Below, one piece after another: positions 24,659-37,466 of a stretch of DNA of 64,000 bases. The stretch lies in the NCBI GenBank assembly GCA_937899645.1, contig CALCCD010000116.1, positions 1 to 64,000 on the forward strand, given 5' to 3'. The position numbers and the translations under genes are program-made. The DNA is from an uncultured cyanobacterium (GTDB lineage Bacteria; Cyanobacteriota; Cyanobacteriia; Cyanobacteriales; Geitlerinemataceae). The notes under the pieces are model-generated. The model was not told the origin of the DNA, did not search any database, and saw only the letters and a program-made list of their open reading frames with translations. The stretch's first letter is position 1. Every line of letters starts with the position of its first letter.

Positions 24659-25912
24659 ATGAACCTTCCCGCTCCCGATCGCGACCCCGCCAACGTTTCT
24701 CAAGGCGATCCGGCCAACGCTCCTCAAAACACCCCCGATCGCGCCGCTGCCACCAACGCCGTCGCCTCGCTCTACGACACCTACCCATTTCCGCCCGAGC
24801 CAATCCTCGACGAAGCGCCTCCGGGCTACAACTGGCGCTGGCACTGGGAAGCGGCCTACAACTTTTGCTACCGCCGCCGCCCCGATCGCAAAGACGCGCG
24901 CATTCTCGACGCAGGCTGCGGCTCCGGGGTCAGCACCGAATACCTCAGCCACCTGAACCCCGAGGCGCAAATTACGGCGATCGATATCAGCCCCGGAACC
25001 CTCGAAGTCGCTCGCGAGCGTTGCCGCCGCTCGAACGCGACGCGCGTTGAGTTCCACAACCTCAGCCTCTACGACGTCGATCGCCTGGGTGGCCAGTTCG
25101 ATCTCATTAACAGCGTCGGCGTTCTGCACCACCTGCCCGACCCGATCGCTGGAATCCAAGCCCTCGCCAAGCAGCTCGCACCGGGCGGCTTATTTCATAT
25201 CTTTGTCTACTCCGAGCTGGGACGGCGCGAGGTGCTGCTAGCCCAACGAGCGATCGCCATGCTCCAAGGCGAGAAGCGCGGCGACTACACCGACGGCGTG
25301 GCGATCGGGCGCAAACTGTTCGCCGCCCTGCCGGAGACCAACCGCCTGGTCGTCGAAGACAAGCGCCGCTGGTCGCTGGAAAACCACCGTGACGCAAACT
25401 TCGCCGATATGTACGTCCACCCCCAAGAGTGCGACTACAACGTCGAAACCCTGTTCGAGCTAATCGATGCCTCCGGCCTCGAGTTCGTCGGCTTTTCCAA
25501 CCCCGCTTACTGGGATCTCGATCGGCTGCTCGGCTCCGACCCCGAACTACAAACGCGGGCCAAAGAGCTCGGCGATCGCGAGCGCTACCGCCTGATCGAA
25601 CTGCTCGACCCCGAGCTGAGCCACTACGAATTTTTCCTAGCGAAGCCGCCCTTCACGCCGTCCGACTGGGGCGACGACGCGCGCCTGCTGGCGGCGAGAC
25701 CGAGCCTGTCGCCCTGCATCCAAGGCTGGCCGAGCCGGTCGCTATTCGACCTCGACTACCAGATCGTCGAACTCTCGGAGATTGAATTCGAGTTCGTGCG
25801 CGCCTGCGAATCGGGCGATCGCCGCGTCAGCGAAATCCTCAGCGACATCGCACTGCCGCTCGAGCGCCTGCGCCAGCTCATCGCTCGACAAATTCTCCTA
25901 CTCGCGCCTTAG
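24659..25912 (+). CDS. Class I SAM-dependent methyltransferase
   Basis: 'ARILDAGCGSGVSTEYLSHLNPEAQITAIDISPGTLEVARER', 'FDLINSVGVLHHLPDP'. Start chosen at MNLPAPDRD. Confidence 0.88.
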   Translation: MNLPAPDRDPANVSQGDPANAPQNTPDRAAATNAVASLYDTYPFPPEPILDEAPPGYNWRWHWEAAYNFCYRRRPDRKDARILDAGCGSGVSTEYLSHLNPEAQITAIDISPGTLEVARERCRRSNATRVEFHNLSLYDVDRLGGQFDLINSVGVLHHLPDPIAGIQALAKQLAPGGLFHIFVYSELGRREVLLAQRAIAMLQGEKRGDYTDGVAIGRKLFAALPETNRLVVEDKRRWSLENHRDANFADMYVHPQECDYNVETLFELIDASGLEFVGFSNPAYWDLDRLLGSDPELQTRAKELGDRERYRLIELLDPELSHYEFFLAKPPFTPSDWGDDARLLAARPSLSPCIQGWPSRSLFDLDYQIVELSEIEFEFVRACESGDRRVSEILSDIALPLERLRQLIARQILLLAP

Positions 25913-26260
25913 GACATGAGCGGGCTCGCGTGTAGATTCCGCGATCCCCACAACATCTACTCACCGAGACCGGGCACAAATCCCAAGCGGGAAATCGCAC
26001 GTTCGCGACCGGAACGACCCGACTGACTCGGCGCGCAAACCCTCGAAAACACGAGGCTTTTGGGTCGCGATCGCGTCGTGTAGATTCTTTTAATAATTGC
26101 TACACCACCGTGATATTATTGCTCCTGGCTTGGGTCTTTAAGCCTCCTGCTCTCTAGAGTGCCAATCGTTTTTAGCACGCCAACTGGAACTATAAAACTG
26201 CTGTTTTTTCCAAATGGCCGCTAGGTCGAGCGCACTTTCAGAACGACGACTCGCACTCTC

Positions 26261-26815
26261 ATGCACGACCTTTTCAGTGAGGATATCGACCGAGACGACA
26301 CCTTGCCCCGGTTCAAACGGATCGACGACGAAAATCGCTTACCCAAGCAGTTACTTCGCGGCGAACCCGCCCAGCCGAAATCGCAAGCCCCCGTCACGGA
26401 AGAGTTCACAGCGTCCGCACGAGAAGCCGCCGTCGCCTCGATGCAGGAGTACTACACCCTCAAGCAAGCGCTATACCTTTCAACCCTCGCGATAACGGCT
26501 GTCGGCTCTATTGTCGCGCTGTTCGCATATTCTTCGGATACCGCGCTGAGCTACCTTATCGGATCGCTCTGCGGCCTTTTGTATCTCAGGATGCTGGCGA
26601 AAGGTGTAGAACGCTTGGGCTTAGGTGCTGCGAGTACCGGAGGCAGTGCCCGAATCGCGATTTTCGTTGGTTTGGTTGTTGTCGCCACTCAAGTCGAACG
26701 GCTCCAACTCGTTCCCGTTTTCCTCGGTTTCATCACGTACAAGTTCGCGCTGCTAGCCTATAGCTTTGCGATTGGCCTGCGTGAGAGTTGGCCGCCGCGC
26801 CCAAACAAGCTGTAA
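26261..26815 (+). CDS. atpI: ATP synthase protein I (AtpI/Atp1)
   Basis: Four-TM small protein ending '...[26 protein letters not shown]', immediately upstream of atpB. Confidence 0.85.
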   Translation: MHDLFSEDIDRDDTLPRFKRIDDENRLPKQLLRGEPAQPKSQAPVTEEFTASAREAAVASMQEYYTLKQALYLSTLAITAVGSIVALFAYSSDTALSYLIGSLCGLLYLRMLAKGVERLGLGAASTGGSARIAIFVGLVVVATQVERLQLVPVFLGFITYKFALLAYSFAIGLRESWPPRPNKL

Positions 26816-26831
26816 CCGTTTCGCACCCGCG

Positions 26832-27566
26832 ATGTCGAACCTGTTTAATAACCTCAACGCTGTCACCCTGGCAAGCCTAGAGGTCGGCCAGCACTGGTAC
26901 TGGGAAATTGGAGGCCTGAAACTTCACGGACAGGTTTTCCTTACCTCTTGGTTCGTTATCGCCGTCCTGGTGGTAGCCTCTGTTCTGGCAACTCAAAGCA
27001 TCCAGCGCGTTCCGAGCGGATTGCAGAACTTCATGGAATTCGGCCTGGAGTTCATTCGCGATCTCGCAAAGACTCAAATTGGTGAAAAAGAGTATCGCCC
27101 GTGGGTACCGTTTGTCGGTACTTTATTTTTGTTCATCTTCGTGTCGAACTGGTCGGGAGCTCTCGTCCCGTGGAAGCTCTTCGAGATTCCCGCAGGCGAG
27201 CTGGCCGCGCCCACGAACGACATCAACACGACCGTCGCCCTGTCCCTGCTGACCTCGCTGGCGTACTTCTACGCTGGCATCAGCAAAAAAGGACTCGGCT
27301 ATTTCGCTCGCTACGTCGAGCCAACCCCGGTTCTGCTGCCGATTAACATTCTGGAGGACTTTACGAAGCCGCTTTCGCTGAGCTTCCGTCTTTTCGGAAA
27401 CATCCTGGCAGACGAGCTCGTGGTTGCCGTGCTGGTGTTCCTCGTGCCGCTGATCGTTCCCCTGCCGGTGATGGTTCTGGGTCTCTTTACGAGTGCCATT
27501 CAAGCGCTGATTTTCGCCACCCTGGCTGCGGCCTACATCGGCGAAGCGCTCGAAGACCATCACTAG
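26832..27566 (+). CDS. atpB: F0F1 ATP synthase subunit a
   Basis: '[53 protein letters not shown]'; start at [11 protein letters not shown]. Confidence 0.95.
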   Translation: MSNLFNNLNAVTLASLEVGQHWYWEIGGLKLHGQVFLTSWFVIAVLVVASVLATQSIQRVPSGLQNFMEFGLEFIRDLAKTQIGEKEYRPWVPFVGTLFLFIFVSNWSGALVPWKLFEIPAGELAAPTNDINTTVALSLLTSLAYFYAGISKKGLGYFARYVEPTPVLLPINILEDFTKPLSLSFRLFGNILADELVVAVLVFLVPLIVPLPVMVLGLFTSAIQALIFATLAAAYIGEALEDHH

Positions 27567-27667
27567 ATCTCGACTTCGAGCCCCGTTTTTGCGACTTTTC
27601 CAAAGTCCGGGCGGGCTCGTCCTGCGCGTCTGCCGCACCGGACGCAAATAGTCTCACGTTAAATTAA

Positions 27668-27937
<270 letters not shown>

Positions 27938-28023
27938 GGTTTAGCCGCACGTTGGCAGCGAGGGCCGGGCTTGTCGCTTGGCTCTAGCTGCCAAACATAT
28001 TTCAAACGGAGGCTAAATACCTA

Positions 28024-28497
28024 ATGTATTGGACGGTATTACTAGCTGAGGCGGAAGGTGGTCTGTTCGATTTCGACGCCACGCTCCCCCTCATGGCAGT
28101 TCAGTTTCTCATTCTCGTTGCGATTCTCAACGCGACGTTCTACAAGCCGATCGGTAAGGCGATCGACGAACGCGACGATTACGTGCGCGGCAACGAAACC
28201 GCAGCGCGCGACCGACTCGCGGAAGTCAAGCAAGCTACCGAGCAGTACGAAAAAGAACTCGCCGAGACCCGTAAGCAAGCCCAGGCGATCGTGGCAGAAG
28301 CACGCGATGCAGCCAGCAAAATTGCGGCTCGTGATTTGTCGGAAGCTCAGGCCGAGGCCATTCGCAAGCGCGAGGCGGCAGCGGCAGAAATCGAGCAGCA
28401 AAAGCAGGTGGCGTTTGAGTCCCTTCGGGGACAGGTCGATGCTTTGAGCCGTCAGATGCTCGAGAAGCTCCTGGGATCTGAACTCGCCAGCCGATAG
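28024..28497 (+). CDS. atpG: F0F1 ATP synthase subunit b'
   Basis: Position in operon, TM then long alpha-helix; '[33 protein letters not shown]'. Confidence 0.93.
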   Translation: MYWTVLLAEAEGGLFDFDATLPLMAVQFLILVAILNATFYKPIGKAIDERDDYVRGNETAARDRLAEVKQATEQYEKELAETRKQAQAIVAEARDAASKIAARDLSEAQAEAIRKREAAAAEIEQQKQVAFESLRGQVDALSRQMLEKLLGSELASR

Positions 28498-28561
28498 CGA
28501 GTTGGGTCTTTAACGAGCGCGCCGTTGCACTCGTTAGCCCAGACCAAGCAGTAAAGTCATA

Positions 28562-29104
28562 TTGGTAAAGATCGTGGAGACTTTTTTGTGGCTGGCTAAC
28601 GCTGGCAGCGAAGTAGAAGAGGGGTTCGCACTCAATTTAGACGTGTTCGACACTAACCTCGTCAACCTGGCAATTATTATCGGCGTACTGTTTTATTTCG
28701 GTCGCGGTTTTATTGGCGGTATTTTGTCCGAGCGCCGTAGCAAAATCGAGACGGCGATCGCACAGTCGGAGAAGCGCGCGCGCGGTGCGAAGCAAGCTCT
28801 AGACGAAGCCAAGCAAAACCTGGCTGAGGCGCAGAAGAAGGCCGATCGACTCATCGCCGACGCGAAAGCGCGCGCCGAGTCAGTTCGCGAAACCATCGAG
28901 GCCGATTCCGTTCGGGAAATCGCTCGCATGAAAGAAGCCGCCGAGGCAGACCTGGGCGCTGATGCGGAACGTGCAGAGCGCGAATTGCGCGCTCGAGCGG
29001 TGGCGTTGGCACTAGAAAAGGTTGAAGGCGAGCTGTCGCAGCGCGTTGACGATTCGGTGCGACGCCAGCTCGTAGACCGTAGCATCAGCATGATCGGAGG
29101 CTAA
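28562..29104 (+). CDS. atpF: F0F1 ATP synthase subunit b (TTG start in the track; GTG at 28574 equally plausible)
   Basis: '[43 protein letters not shown]'. Confidence 0.93.
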   Translation: MVKIVETFLWLANAGSEVEEGFALNLDVFDTNLVNLAIIIGVLFYFGRGFIGGILSERRSKIETAIAQSEKRARGAKQALDEAKQNLAEAQKKADRLIADAKARAESVRETIEADSVREIARMKEAAEADLGADAERAERELRARAVALALEKVEGELSQRVDDSVRRQLVDRSISMIGG

Positions 29105-29107
29105 GCC

Positions 29108-29653
29108 ATGCAAAGTGGAATGAGTGCGAGCATCGCCGCTCCCTATGCAGAAGCGCTGATGTCGATCGCGCAACGCCAAGATACGGTCGATGCCATCGGA
29201 GAAGACATCCGCAACCTGCGCCAGATGCTGGTCGAGTCGAGCGAGCTGAGTCAGTTTTTGACGAACCCGATCGCGAGTGCGGAAGCAAAGCGCGGCGTTC
29301 TGTCGCAGCTAACCCGAGAGGGGTTTAACGACTCGACCAAGAAGTTCTTGATGCTACTTGTCGATCGTGGTCGCGTCCTATTTTTGGGTGCGGTTTGCGA
29401 ACAGTACCTGGCACGCCTCCGCGAGCTGAAAGGCATCGCGCTGGCAGAAGTTACATCGGCCAGCGAACTGAGCGAAGACAACGTCAACGCCATTCGAGAG
29501 AAGGTGAAGTCCTTCAGTGATGCTAACGATGTCGAAGTTTCGGTTAGCGTCGATCCCGACCTGGTTGGCGGCGTGATTGTCAAAGTCGGCTCACAGGTGG
29601 TCGATGCAAGCCTGCGCGGTCAGCTGCGCCGGTTGGCGCTGAGCCTCGGCTAG
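29108..29653 (+). CDS. atpH: F0F1 ATP synthase subunit delta
   Basis: 'SIAAPYAEALMSIAQ...VDPDLVGGVIVKVGSQVVDASLRGQLRRL'. Confidence 0.95.
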   Translation: MQSGMSASIAAPYAEALMSIAQRQDTVDAIGEDIRNLRQMLVESSELSQFLTNPIASAEAKRGVLSQLTREGFNDSTKKFLMLLVDRGRVLFLGAVCEQYLARLRELKGIALAEVTSASELSEDNVNAIREKVKSFSDANDVEVSVSVDPDLVGGVIVKVGSQVVDASLRGQLRRLALSLG

Positions 29654-29716
29654 GCGCGCCTGAGTCAGAGGCTTCCCGTCTCGCCTCAAGCGATGCCGGG
29701 TCGAGTGCTCGACTGA

Positions 29717-31264
<1,548 letters not shown>

Positions 31265-31348
31265 CTCCCGATCGAGCGCAGTTGGCGGCTGGGTACGGCC
31301 CGGCACTGGCCAACTGCGCTCGTGACTTTTGAGACTCAGGTTAAGGTC

Positions 31349-32299
31349 ATGGCTAACTTAAAAGCGATTCGGGATCGAATCAAATCCATTAAAAATACGC
31401 GAAAAATCACTGAGGCTATGCGTCTCGTTGCGGCGGCGCGCGTCCGTCGCGCTCAGGAGCAGGTGACGGCCACGCGCCCGTTTGCCGATGCGCTGGCGCA
31501 AGTTCTCTACGGTCTGCAAAGCCGCCTCAAGTTTGAGGATGCCGAGCTACCGCTGCTGCAACAGCGCGAAGTGAAGTCGGTGGCGCTGCTGGTGATTTCG
31601 GGCGATCGCGGTCTCTGCGGTGGTTACAACACCAACGTCATCCGCAAGGCCGAAATCCGTGCGGGCGAACTTGCCGCCGAAGGCATCAGCTACAAGATGG
31701 TACTCGTCGGTCGCAAGGCGATCCAGTATTTCAAGCGCCGCGACTACCCGATCGACGCCACCTACTCCGGCCTAGAGCAAATCCCGACTTCGGCGGAAGC
31801 GTCGGAAATCGGTAACGAGCTTTTGTCGCTGTTCTTGTCAGAGACGGTCGATCGCGTCGAGATGATCTACACCAAGTTCGTCTCGCTGGTCAGCTCGACC
31901 CCAGCGATCCAAACGCTGCTGCCCCTCGATCCGCAAGGTCTCGAAGCGGCGGATGACGAAATCTTCCGCCTGACCAGCCGCGACGGCAACTTTGAAGTCA
32001 CCCGCGACAAGGTTTCGTCGGAAGTGGCCGATCTGCCGCGCGATATGATCTTCGAGCAAGATCCGGAGCAAATCCTGGAGGCGCTGCTGCCGCTGTATCT
32101 GAACAACCAGATCCTACGATCGCTGCAAGAAGCGGCGGCTAGCGAGCTGGCAGCACGAATGACGGCGATGAGCAACGCCAGCGACAACGCTTCCGACCTG
32201 CTCGGCAAGTTGACGCTGTCGTACAACAAAGCCCGCCAAGCGGCGATCACCCAGCAGATTCTGGAAGTGGTCGGCGGTGCGGAAGCACTGGGCGGCTAA
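31349..32299 (+). CDS. atpC: F0F1 ATP synthase subunit gamma
   Basis: '[36 protein letters not shown]...[24 protein letters not shown]'. Confidence 0.97.
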   Translation: MANLKAIRDRIKSIKNTRKITEAMRLVAAARVRRAQEQVTATRPFADALAQVLYGLQSRLKFEDAELPLLQQREVKSVALLVISGDRGLCGGYNTNVIRKAEIRAGELAAEGISYKMVLVGRKAIQYFKRRDYPIDATYSGLEQIPTSAEASEIGNELLSLFLSETVDRVEMIYTKFVSLVSSTPAIQTLLPLDPQGLEAADDEIFRLTSRDGNFEVTRDKVSSEVADLPRDMIFEQDPEQILEALLPLYLNNQILRSLQEAAASELAARMTAMSNASDNASDLLGKLTLSYNKARQAAITQQILEVVGGAEALGG

Positions 32300-32432
32300 C
32301 GACGAAATCGCAAGTCCCGAAGGAATGCATTCGTAGAGCGCTTTGTCCGGTATCCGGGCAGAGCGTTTTGCGTTTGGTGCGGGTCGGACATTTTTTGTAC
32401 ACTGACGAAATGACGTTTCTCGGCACGGCGAA

Positions 32433-32987
32433 TTGATGGTTGTTTCGGCTTTCTCGACGGTTGCGATCGCGCTTTTTGCAATGTTGAATCTCGGGCTGAA
32501 TCTCGGGCTGAATTTCGGGTGGGCGGCGATCGACCTGCCGCAAGTCTCAGCACCACTGGCGCAGGCCGTGCTGTACCCGCCCGCGCGATCGTTCAGCGAA
32601 GCCGATCTGAACGGCAAAGATTTCTCGGGGCAAGACTTGGCGCGCGTGGAGTTTGCAGGTGTGACCGTGCATTCGGTGGATTTTTCCAAGGCAGACCTGC
32701 GCGGGACGCTGTTCAGCATGTCCTGGCTGACGGACGTGGACTTTTCTGGAGCGGATTTGAGCGACTCGATGCTCGACCAGGCAACAATTCACGGCGCGAA
32801 CTTCGATGATGCAAACTTGAGCGGGGTGCTGTTCCTGCGATCGAAGCTGGAAGATGTCAGCATTGAAGGCGCGGACTTTTCTGAAGCGTTGCTCGACGGC
32901 ATTCAGGTCAAGCAGCTTTGCAAAATTGCTAGCGGCGTGAACTCCAAGACGGGTATCGCCACGCGCGACTCGCTTTACTGCCCGTAG
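32433..32987 (+). CDS. Pentapeptide repeat protein with signal peptide (exported or thylakoid lumenal)
   Basis: A(D/N)LxG-type repeats ('ADLNGKDFSGQDL...ADLRGTLF...ADLSDSML...ANLSGVLF') after a hydrophobic N-terminus. Confidence 0.85.
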   Translation: MMVVSAFSTVAIALFAMLNLGLNLGLNFGWAAIDLPQVSAPLAQAVLYPPARSFSEADLNGKDFSGQDLARVEFAGVTVHSVDFSKADLRGTLFSMSWLTDVDFSGADLSDSMLDQATIHGANFDDANLSGVLFLRSKLEDVSIEGADFSEALLDGIQVKQLCKIASGVNSKTGIATRDSLYCP

Positions 32988-33086
32988 ATACTGGAGTTTT
33001 AGGATGCGCCGCCACTGAACCGCACGCTTGTATCGTCACTCCACTAGCCCCAGAATCGGCTGCTCGCCTGAAAACCGGAGAAGCGC

Positions 33087-36000
33087 ATGTCCACCGCATC
33101 ACGTCGCTTGACACCAGAGAGACTTGTCAAACGCTATTTCGCACTACCGGATCGCGATCGCGGCATCCTTCAGATTTTGTCGATCGCTTATCATCCGATC
33201 TCGCGCAACGCACTCGCTGCCTGCGCAAAAGCGGCTGGCTTTCGTCCCGATCGTGGCGGTCAGTTTACGCCGACGCTGCTGAAACCGCTCCTCGATCGCT
33301 GGATCGAGCTGGGCTTGGTGGAATCTAGCAAGCTCGGCGTCCAGTGTCATCGCGCGATCGTGGAGTGCGTCACCGGCGAAGCGTTCGACGACGGGCGTTT
33401 TGATGAGTTTGTTACGGTGTCTGACCGGCACGCGCCGTCTACAAATCCAGCGCTCGATGCCTTTGACGTGGCGGCACGCTACGTGCGGATCGGTCTTTAT
33501 TCTGGCGACCCCGCGCGTCTCGAACGTGCGTTTTCGTTCAACATATTTCAAGGCGTCGATCCCAAGGATGTCTTTCAAAAGCTCTGCTTCGAGCCGTTCG
33601 ATCGCGATGCTTTTACGCGCCTCGCGCCGGAGATTGCCGGACAGATCTTAGAGACCGTCCTCCTTGATGCCATTCTCGATCTCGACTTGCAGATCGAGCT
33701 GTTGGAATTTCTCGAAGAGCGCTGCGAAAACGACGATCGCTACCGCCGCGCGCCGCGAGCCTGGTCGGTGCTGTACGAGCAGTATCTCTGTCAGGGACGG
33801 CTGGGAGAGGCCCGCGCTTGCTTGCAGCAGATGGAAGCGCTGGGCGCTCCGGGTGTGGGCTTGTCCCAAGGATGGCTGGCATTTATGGAAGGCGATAGTG
33901 ATGCTGCCATTGCAAAATATCGCCGGACGCTGGCAGAGATACTCGAAGAGCCGGTTTTGAGACCGGGGGCGAAGCTCTCGCGCCAGCCGACGATCGATAG
34001 CTTTGAGGGGCTGATACTGACGCTGGCACTGTTGCGCGAGGGCTCGCCCGAGGCGCTGCGGCAAGCGCGCCAGCAGGCAAGTTCGATCGTCGGCCAGCGA
34101 ATGATGTTCGCGCAGGGTTACGCAGTACTGAGCATGGCGATCGACGTGCAGCTCGGCAACCTCGAGATGAAAGAGCGCCTGTTTGGCTGTCCGGTTCTCG
34201 GCTACCGGCAATGGAGCAGCGTCGAGACGTTTCTCGCCGTCCTCTCGCTCTACTGGGTCGATCGCGAGGCGGCTAAAAAACACGCCGAGCGATTCCTCCA
34301 GCCGCTGGCGACCGCAGCACTCAAGGCAGGCTATGAATGGCTCGGCCTCGAGGCGACGGCGCTCCTCGCCGAGCTGAGCGACGATGAAATGTTCGGCGAG
34401 CTGCTGGAGACGATCCGCGACGTGAGCGAGCTGAAGCAGTTCGTCCCGGCAGTCCAATACCTGCGACCAAAGTCGGCGTGGGAGTTGCAGCTCGCGGCGC
34501 TGCAATCGCTCCAGGGCGATGCGCCGACTGATGGGAAAAAGCCGGAGCAAAAGCGGATGGCCTGGGCGATCGAGCTGCGTGACAACGAGGTGTCGCTCGA
34601 GCCACGCGAACAGAAGCTCAGCACGAAGGGCGGCTGGACGCGCGGGCGAGCGGTGGCGCTCAAGCGGCTGTATCGCGACGCTGATAAGTTTGACTACCTG
34701 ACCGGGCGCGATCGGCGCGTGTGCGAGCGCATCGAACGTGAGTACAGCTACAGCTACTACGGCTCCGACTCGACCTACTGGATTGCTTCTAGCGCGATTC
34801 TCGATCTGGTCGGGCATCCCAACGTCTTCTGGAGCAAGTCGCCCAACATCAGCGTCGAAATCGTCGCCGGTCAGCCGCAGCTCGCCGTGCGCTACGAGAA
34901 AGACGGCCAGCTTGCCATCTCGCTCGTGCCCAGCTTTGCGGGCGATGATGAAGTGGTCGTAACCCGCGAGTCGATGACGCGCCTGTCGGTCTTCGAGATT
35001 ACTGACAAGCACCGCAATATCGCGTCGATTTTTGGCGGAGAGGCGACGATTCGCGTACCCGCCCACGCCCAGGAGCAGGTACTCGCGGCGATCGAAGCCG
35101 TCGCGGGTAATATCGTCATCCAGTCGGATATCGGCGGCGTGGCGAATATCGACAGCGTGCCATCCGACGCGACGCCCCACGTGCATCTGCTACCCGCGTC
35201 GCCAGGACTGCGCGTGTCGATGCTGGTGCGTCCGTTCGCGACGGGAGGGCCGTACTACCTGCCCAGTCGCGGCGGCGAAACGGCGATCGCGGCGATCGAC
35301 GAGCGGCAGGTGCAGACCCAGCGCGATCTCAAGGCCGAAGCAGCTCTGGCAGGCACCACGATCGCCGCCTGTCCGACGCTGGAGCGCCTGCCCGCCGAGG
35401 ACTCGGGCTACGAGTGGCAGATCGGCGAGCCGATCGACTGTTTGGAACTGATCGCCGAGCTGCAAGATATGCGGTCGGCGGTGGAGGCGATCGAGTCCGG
35501 CGATACGGAGTCGCTGCTGGCGCTCGAACTGCTCGACAAGCTGCCCGATCGCGAAGATCCGATCGTCGCGCCGATTGTCGAGTGGCCGGAAGGCGAGAAG
35601 TTTCACATCAGCCGCCGCCTCGGCCTCACGGACATGAAGATGTCGGTCGGCAGACAGCGCGACTGGTTTGCCGTCGAGGGCGAGCTGCGGGTAGACGAGC
35701 AGACGGTGTTCGACCTCCAGCAACTCCTACGCCTGCTCGACGCCTCGCCCGGTCGGTTCGTACAGCTCGGCGACGGCCAGTTTGCGGCGCTGACGAAGGA
35801 GTTTCGCAAGCAGCTCGAAGATCTGCGCGGCATCGGCGAGGAGCGCGGCAAGGGCGTCCGGCTGCACCCGCTCGCGTCGCTGGCGATCGAGGACACCCTC
35901 TCAGAAATTGGCGAACTCACCGCCGATAAAGCCTGGAAAGACCACGTCAAGCGCGTCCGCACCATGCGCGAAATTTCGCCCGACGTGCCGGAAGACCTCC

Positions 36001-37388
36001 AGGCCGAGCTGCGCGACTACCAGATTGACGGCTACCGCTGGCTGATGCAGCTCGCCCATTGGGGCGTTGGCGCTTGCCTCGCGGACGATATGGGGCTCGG
36101 TAAGACGCTGCAATCCCTGGCGCTGATTTTGGCGCGGGCGGAGGCAGGGCCGACGCTTGCGATCGCGCCAACTTCAGTGGGAATGAACTGGCTGAGCGAG
36201 GTGGCGAAGTTCGCGCCGAGTTTGAACCCGATTTGGTTGGGCAGCGCGGGCGATCGTCAGGCAGCTCTAGAGAACCTACAGCCGCGCGATCTGGTGGTGT
36301 GCAGCTACGGCCTCTTGCAACAGGGCGAGGTGGGCGAGTTGCTGGCGGGGGTCGAGTGGACGACGGCGATTCTCGATGAAGCCCAGGCGATTAAGAACTC
36401 GGCCACGCAACGATCGAAGGCGGCGATGAAACTCAAAGCCGACTTTCGCGTCATCCTGACGGGGACGCCGATCGAAAATCACCTGGGCGAACTGTGGAAC
36501 CTGTTTCGCTTTATCAACCCCGGCCTACTGGGCTCCCAGGAGAAATTCCAGCAGCGCTACGCCAACCCGATCGAGCGTGGCGATGACGAAGACGCCCGCC
36601 GCCGCCTCAAGACGCTGATCCAGCCCTTCGTGCTGCGCCGTACCAAAGCGCGCGTCCTGTCCGAGCTGCCCTCGCGCACGGAAATCACCGTCCCGGTGGA
36701 GCTGAGCGCCGAAGAGCAGTCCCTGTACGAAGCCACGCGCCGCAACTCTCTGGAAAAGCTGACCCAAGCTGACGACGAGAACGCGGGAGCAAAACATCTG
36801 CGCGTCCTGGCAGAAATCATGCGGCTACGGCGGCTGTGCTGCAATCCGAAGCTGGTGGTGGCCGACACGCCGGTGGGCAGCGCCAAGCTAGCGGCGTTTG
36901 GCGAAATTCTCACCGAGCTGCTCGACAACGACCACAAGGCGCTGGTGTTCAGTCAGTTCGTCGATCACCTGGCGATCGTGCGCGACTACCTCGACGATCG
37001 CCAGATTCCCTACCAGTATCTCGACGGCAGCACGGCGGCGAAGACGCGCAAAAAGCGGGTCGATGCCTTCCAGGCGGGCGAGGGCGACGTGTTTCTCATC
37101 AGCCTGAAAGCAGGCGGCACGGGGCTGAACCTGACGGCGGCAGACTACGTGATTCACCTCGACCCCTGGTGGAATCCGGCGGTGGAAGACCAGGCGTCCG
37201 ATCGCGCCCACCGCATCGGCCAGCAGCGCCCGGTGACGATCTACCGGCTGGTGTCGCAGGGGACGATCGAGGAGAAAATCGTCGATCTGCACCGGCAGAA
37301 GCGCGACCTGGCCGACAGTCTGCTCGACGGAACGGACGTGGCGGGCAAGCTCTCGGCGGACGCGCTGCTGGAGCTGATTGTCAGTTAG
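33087..37388 (+). CDS. SNF2-family DEAD/DEAH helicase with a ~960-aa N-terminal extension
   Basis: 'LADDMGLGKTLQSLALI', 'DEAQAIKN', 'RVILTGTPIENHLGELWNLFRFI', 'DPWWNPAVEDQASDRAHRIGQ'. Confidence 0.93.
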   Translation: MSTASRRLTPERLVKRYFALPDRDRGILQILSIAYHPISRNALAACAKAAGFRPDRGGQFTPTLLKPLLDRWIELGLVESSKLGVQCHRAIVECVTGEAFDDGRFDEFVTVSDRHAPSTNPALDAFDVAARYVRIGLYSGDPARLERAFSFNIFQGVDPKDVFQKLCFEPFDRDAFTRLAPEIAGQILETVLLDAILDLDLQIELLEFLEERCENDDRYRRAPRAWSVLYEQYLCQGRLGEARACLQQMEALGAPGVGLSQGWLAFMEGDSDAAIAKYRRTLAEILEEPVLRPGAKLSRQPTIDSFEGLILTLALLREGSPEALRQARQQASSIVGQRMMFAQGYAVLSMAIDVQLGNLEMKERLFGCPVLGYRQWSSVETFLAVLSLYWVDREAAKKHAERFLQPLATAALKAGYEWLGLEATALLAELSDDEMFGELLETIRDVSELKQFVPAVQYLRPKSAWELQLAALQSLQGDAPTDGKKPEQKRMAWAIELRDNEVSLEPREQKLSTKGGWTRGRAVALKRLYRDADKFDYLTGRDRRVCERIEREYSYSYYGSDSTYWIASSAILDLVGHPNVFWSKSPNISVEIVAGQPQLAVRYEKDGQLAISLVPSFAGDDEVVVTRESMTRLSVFEITDKHRNIASIFGGEATIRVPAHAQEQVLAAIEAVAGNIVIQSDIGGVANIDSVPSDATPHVHLLPASPGLRVSMLVRPFATGGPYYLPSRGGETAIAAIDERQVQTQRDLKAEAALAGTTIAACPTLERLPAEDSGYEWQIGEPIDCLELIAELQDMRSAVEAIESGDTESLLALELLDKLPDREDPIVAPIVEWPEGEKFHISRRLGLTDMKMSVGRQRDWFAVEGELRVDEQTVFDLQQLLRLLDASPGRFVQLGDGQFAALTKEFRKQLEDLRGIGEERGKGVRLHPLASLAIEDTLSEIGELTADKAWKDHVKRVRTMREISPDVPEDLQAELRDYQIDGYRWLMQLAHWGVGACLADDMGLGKTLQSLALILARAEAGPTLAIAPTSVGMNWLSEVAKFAPSLNPIWLGSAGDRQAALENLQPRDLVVCSYGLLQQGEVGELLAGVEWTTAILDEAQAIKNSATQRSKAAMKLKADFRVILTGTPIENHLGELWNLFRFINPGLLGSQEKFQQRYANPIERGDDEDARRRLKTLIQPFVLRRTKARVLSELPSRTEITVPVELSAEEQSLYEATRRNSLEKLTQADDENAGAKHLRVLAEIMRLRRLCCNPKLVVADTPVGSAKLAAFGEILTELLDNDHKALVFSQFVDHLAIVRDYLDDRQIPYQYLDGSTAAKTRKKRVDAFQAGEGDVFLISLKAGGTGLNLTAADYVIHLDPWWNPAVEDQASDRAHRIGQQRPVTIYRLVSQGTIEEKIVDLHRQKRDLADSLLDGTDVAGKLSADALLELIVS

Positions 37389-37394
37389 TTGTCA

Positions 37395-37466
37395 GCTTGC
37401 AGGTTGCGAGCTTGCAGGTTGCGAGCTTGCGGGTTGCTAGCTTGCGGGTTGCTAGCTTTCGGATTG
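37395..37466. repeat. 15-bp tandem repeat (GCTTGC[A/G]GGTTGC[G/T]A, ~4.8 copies)
   Basis: Units at 37395, 37410, 37425, 37440 and a partial at 37455, immediately 3' of the SNF2 stop codon. Confidence 0.92.

Noticed and set aside
33648-35186. 512-aa minus-strand ORF inside the SNF2 gene
   Set aside because: Antisense artefact of GC-rich coding sequence; no recognisable motif.
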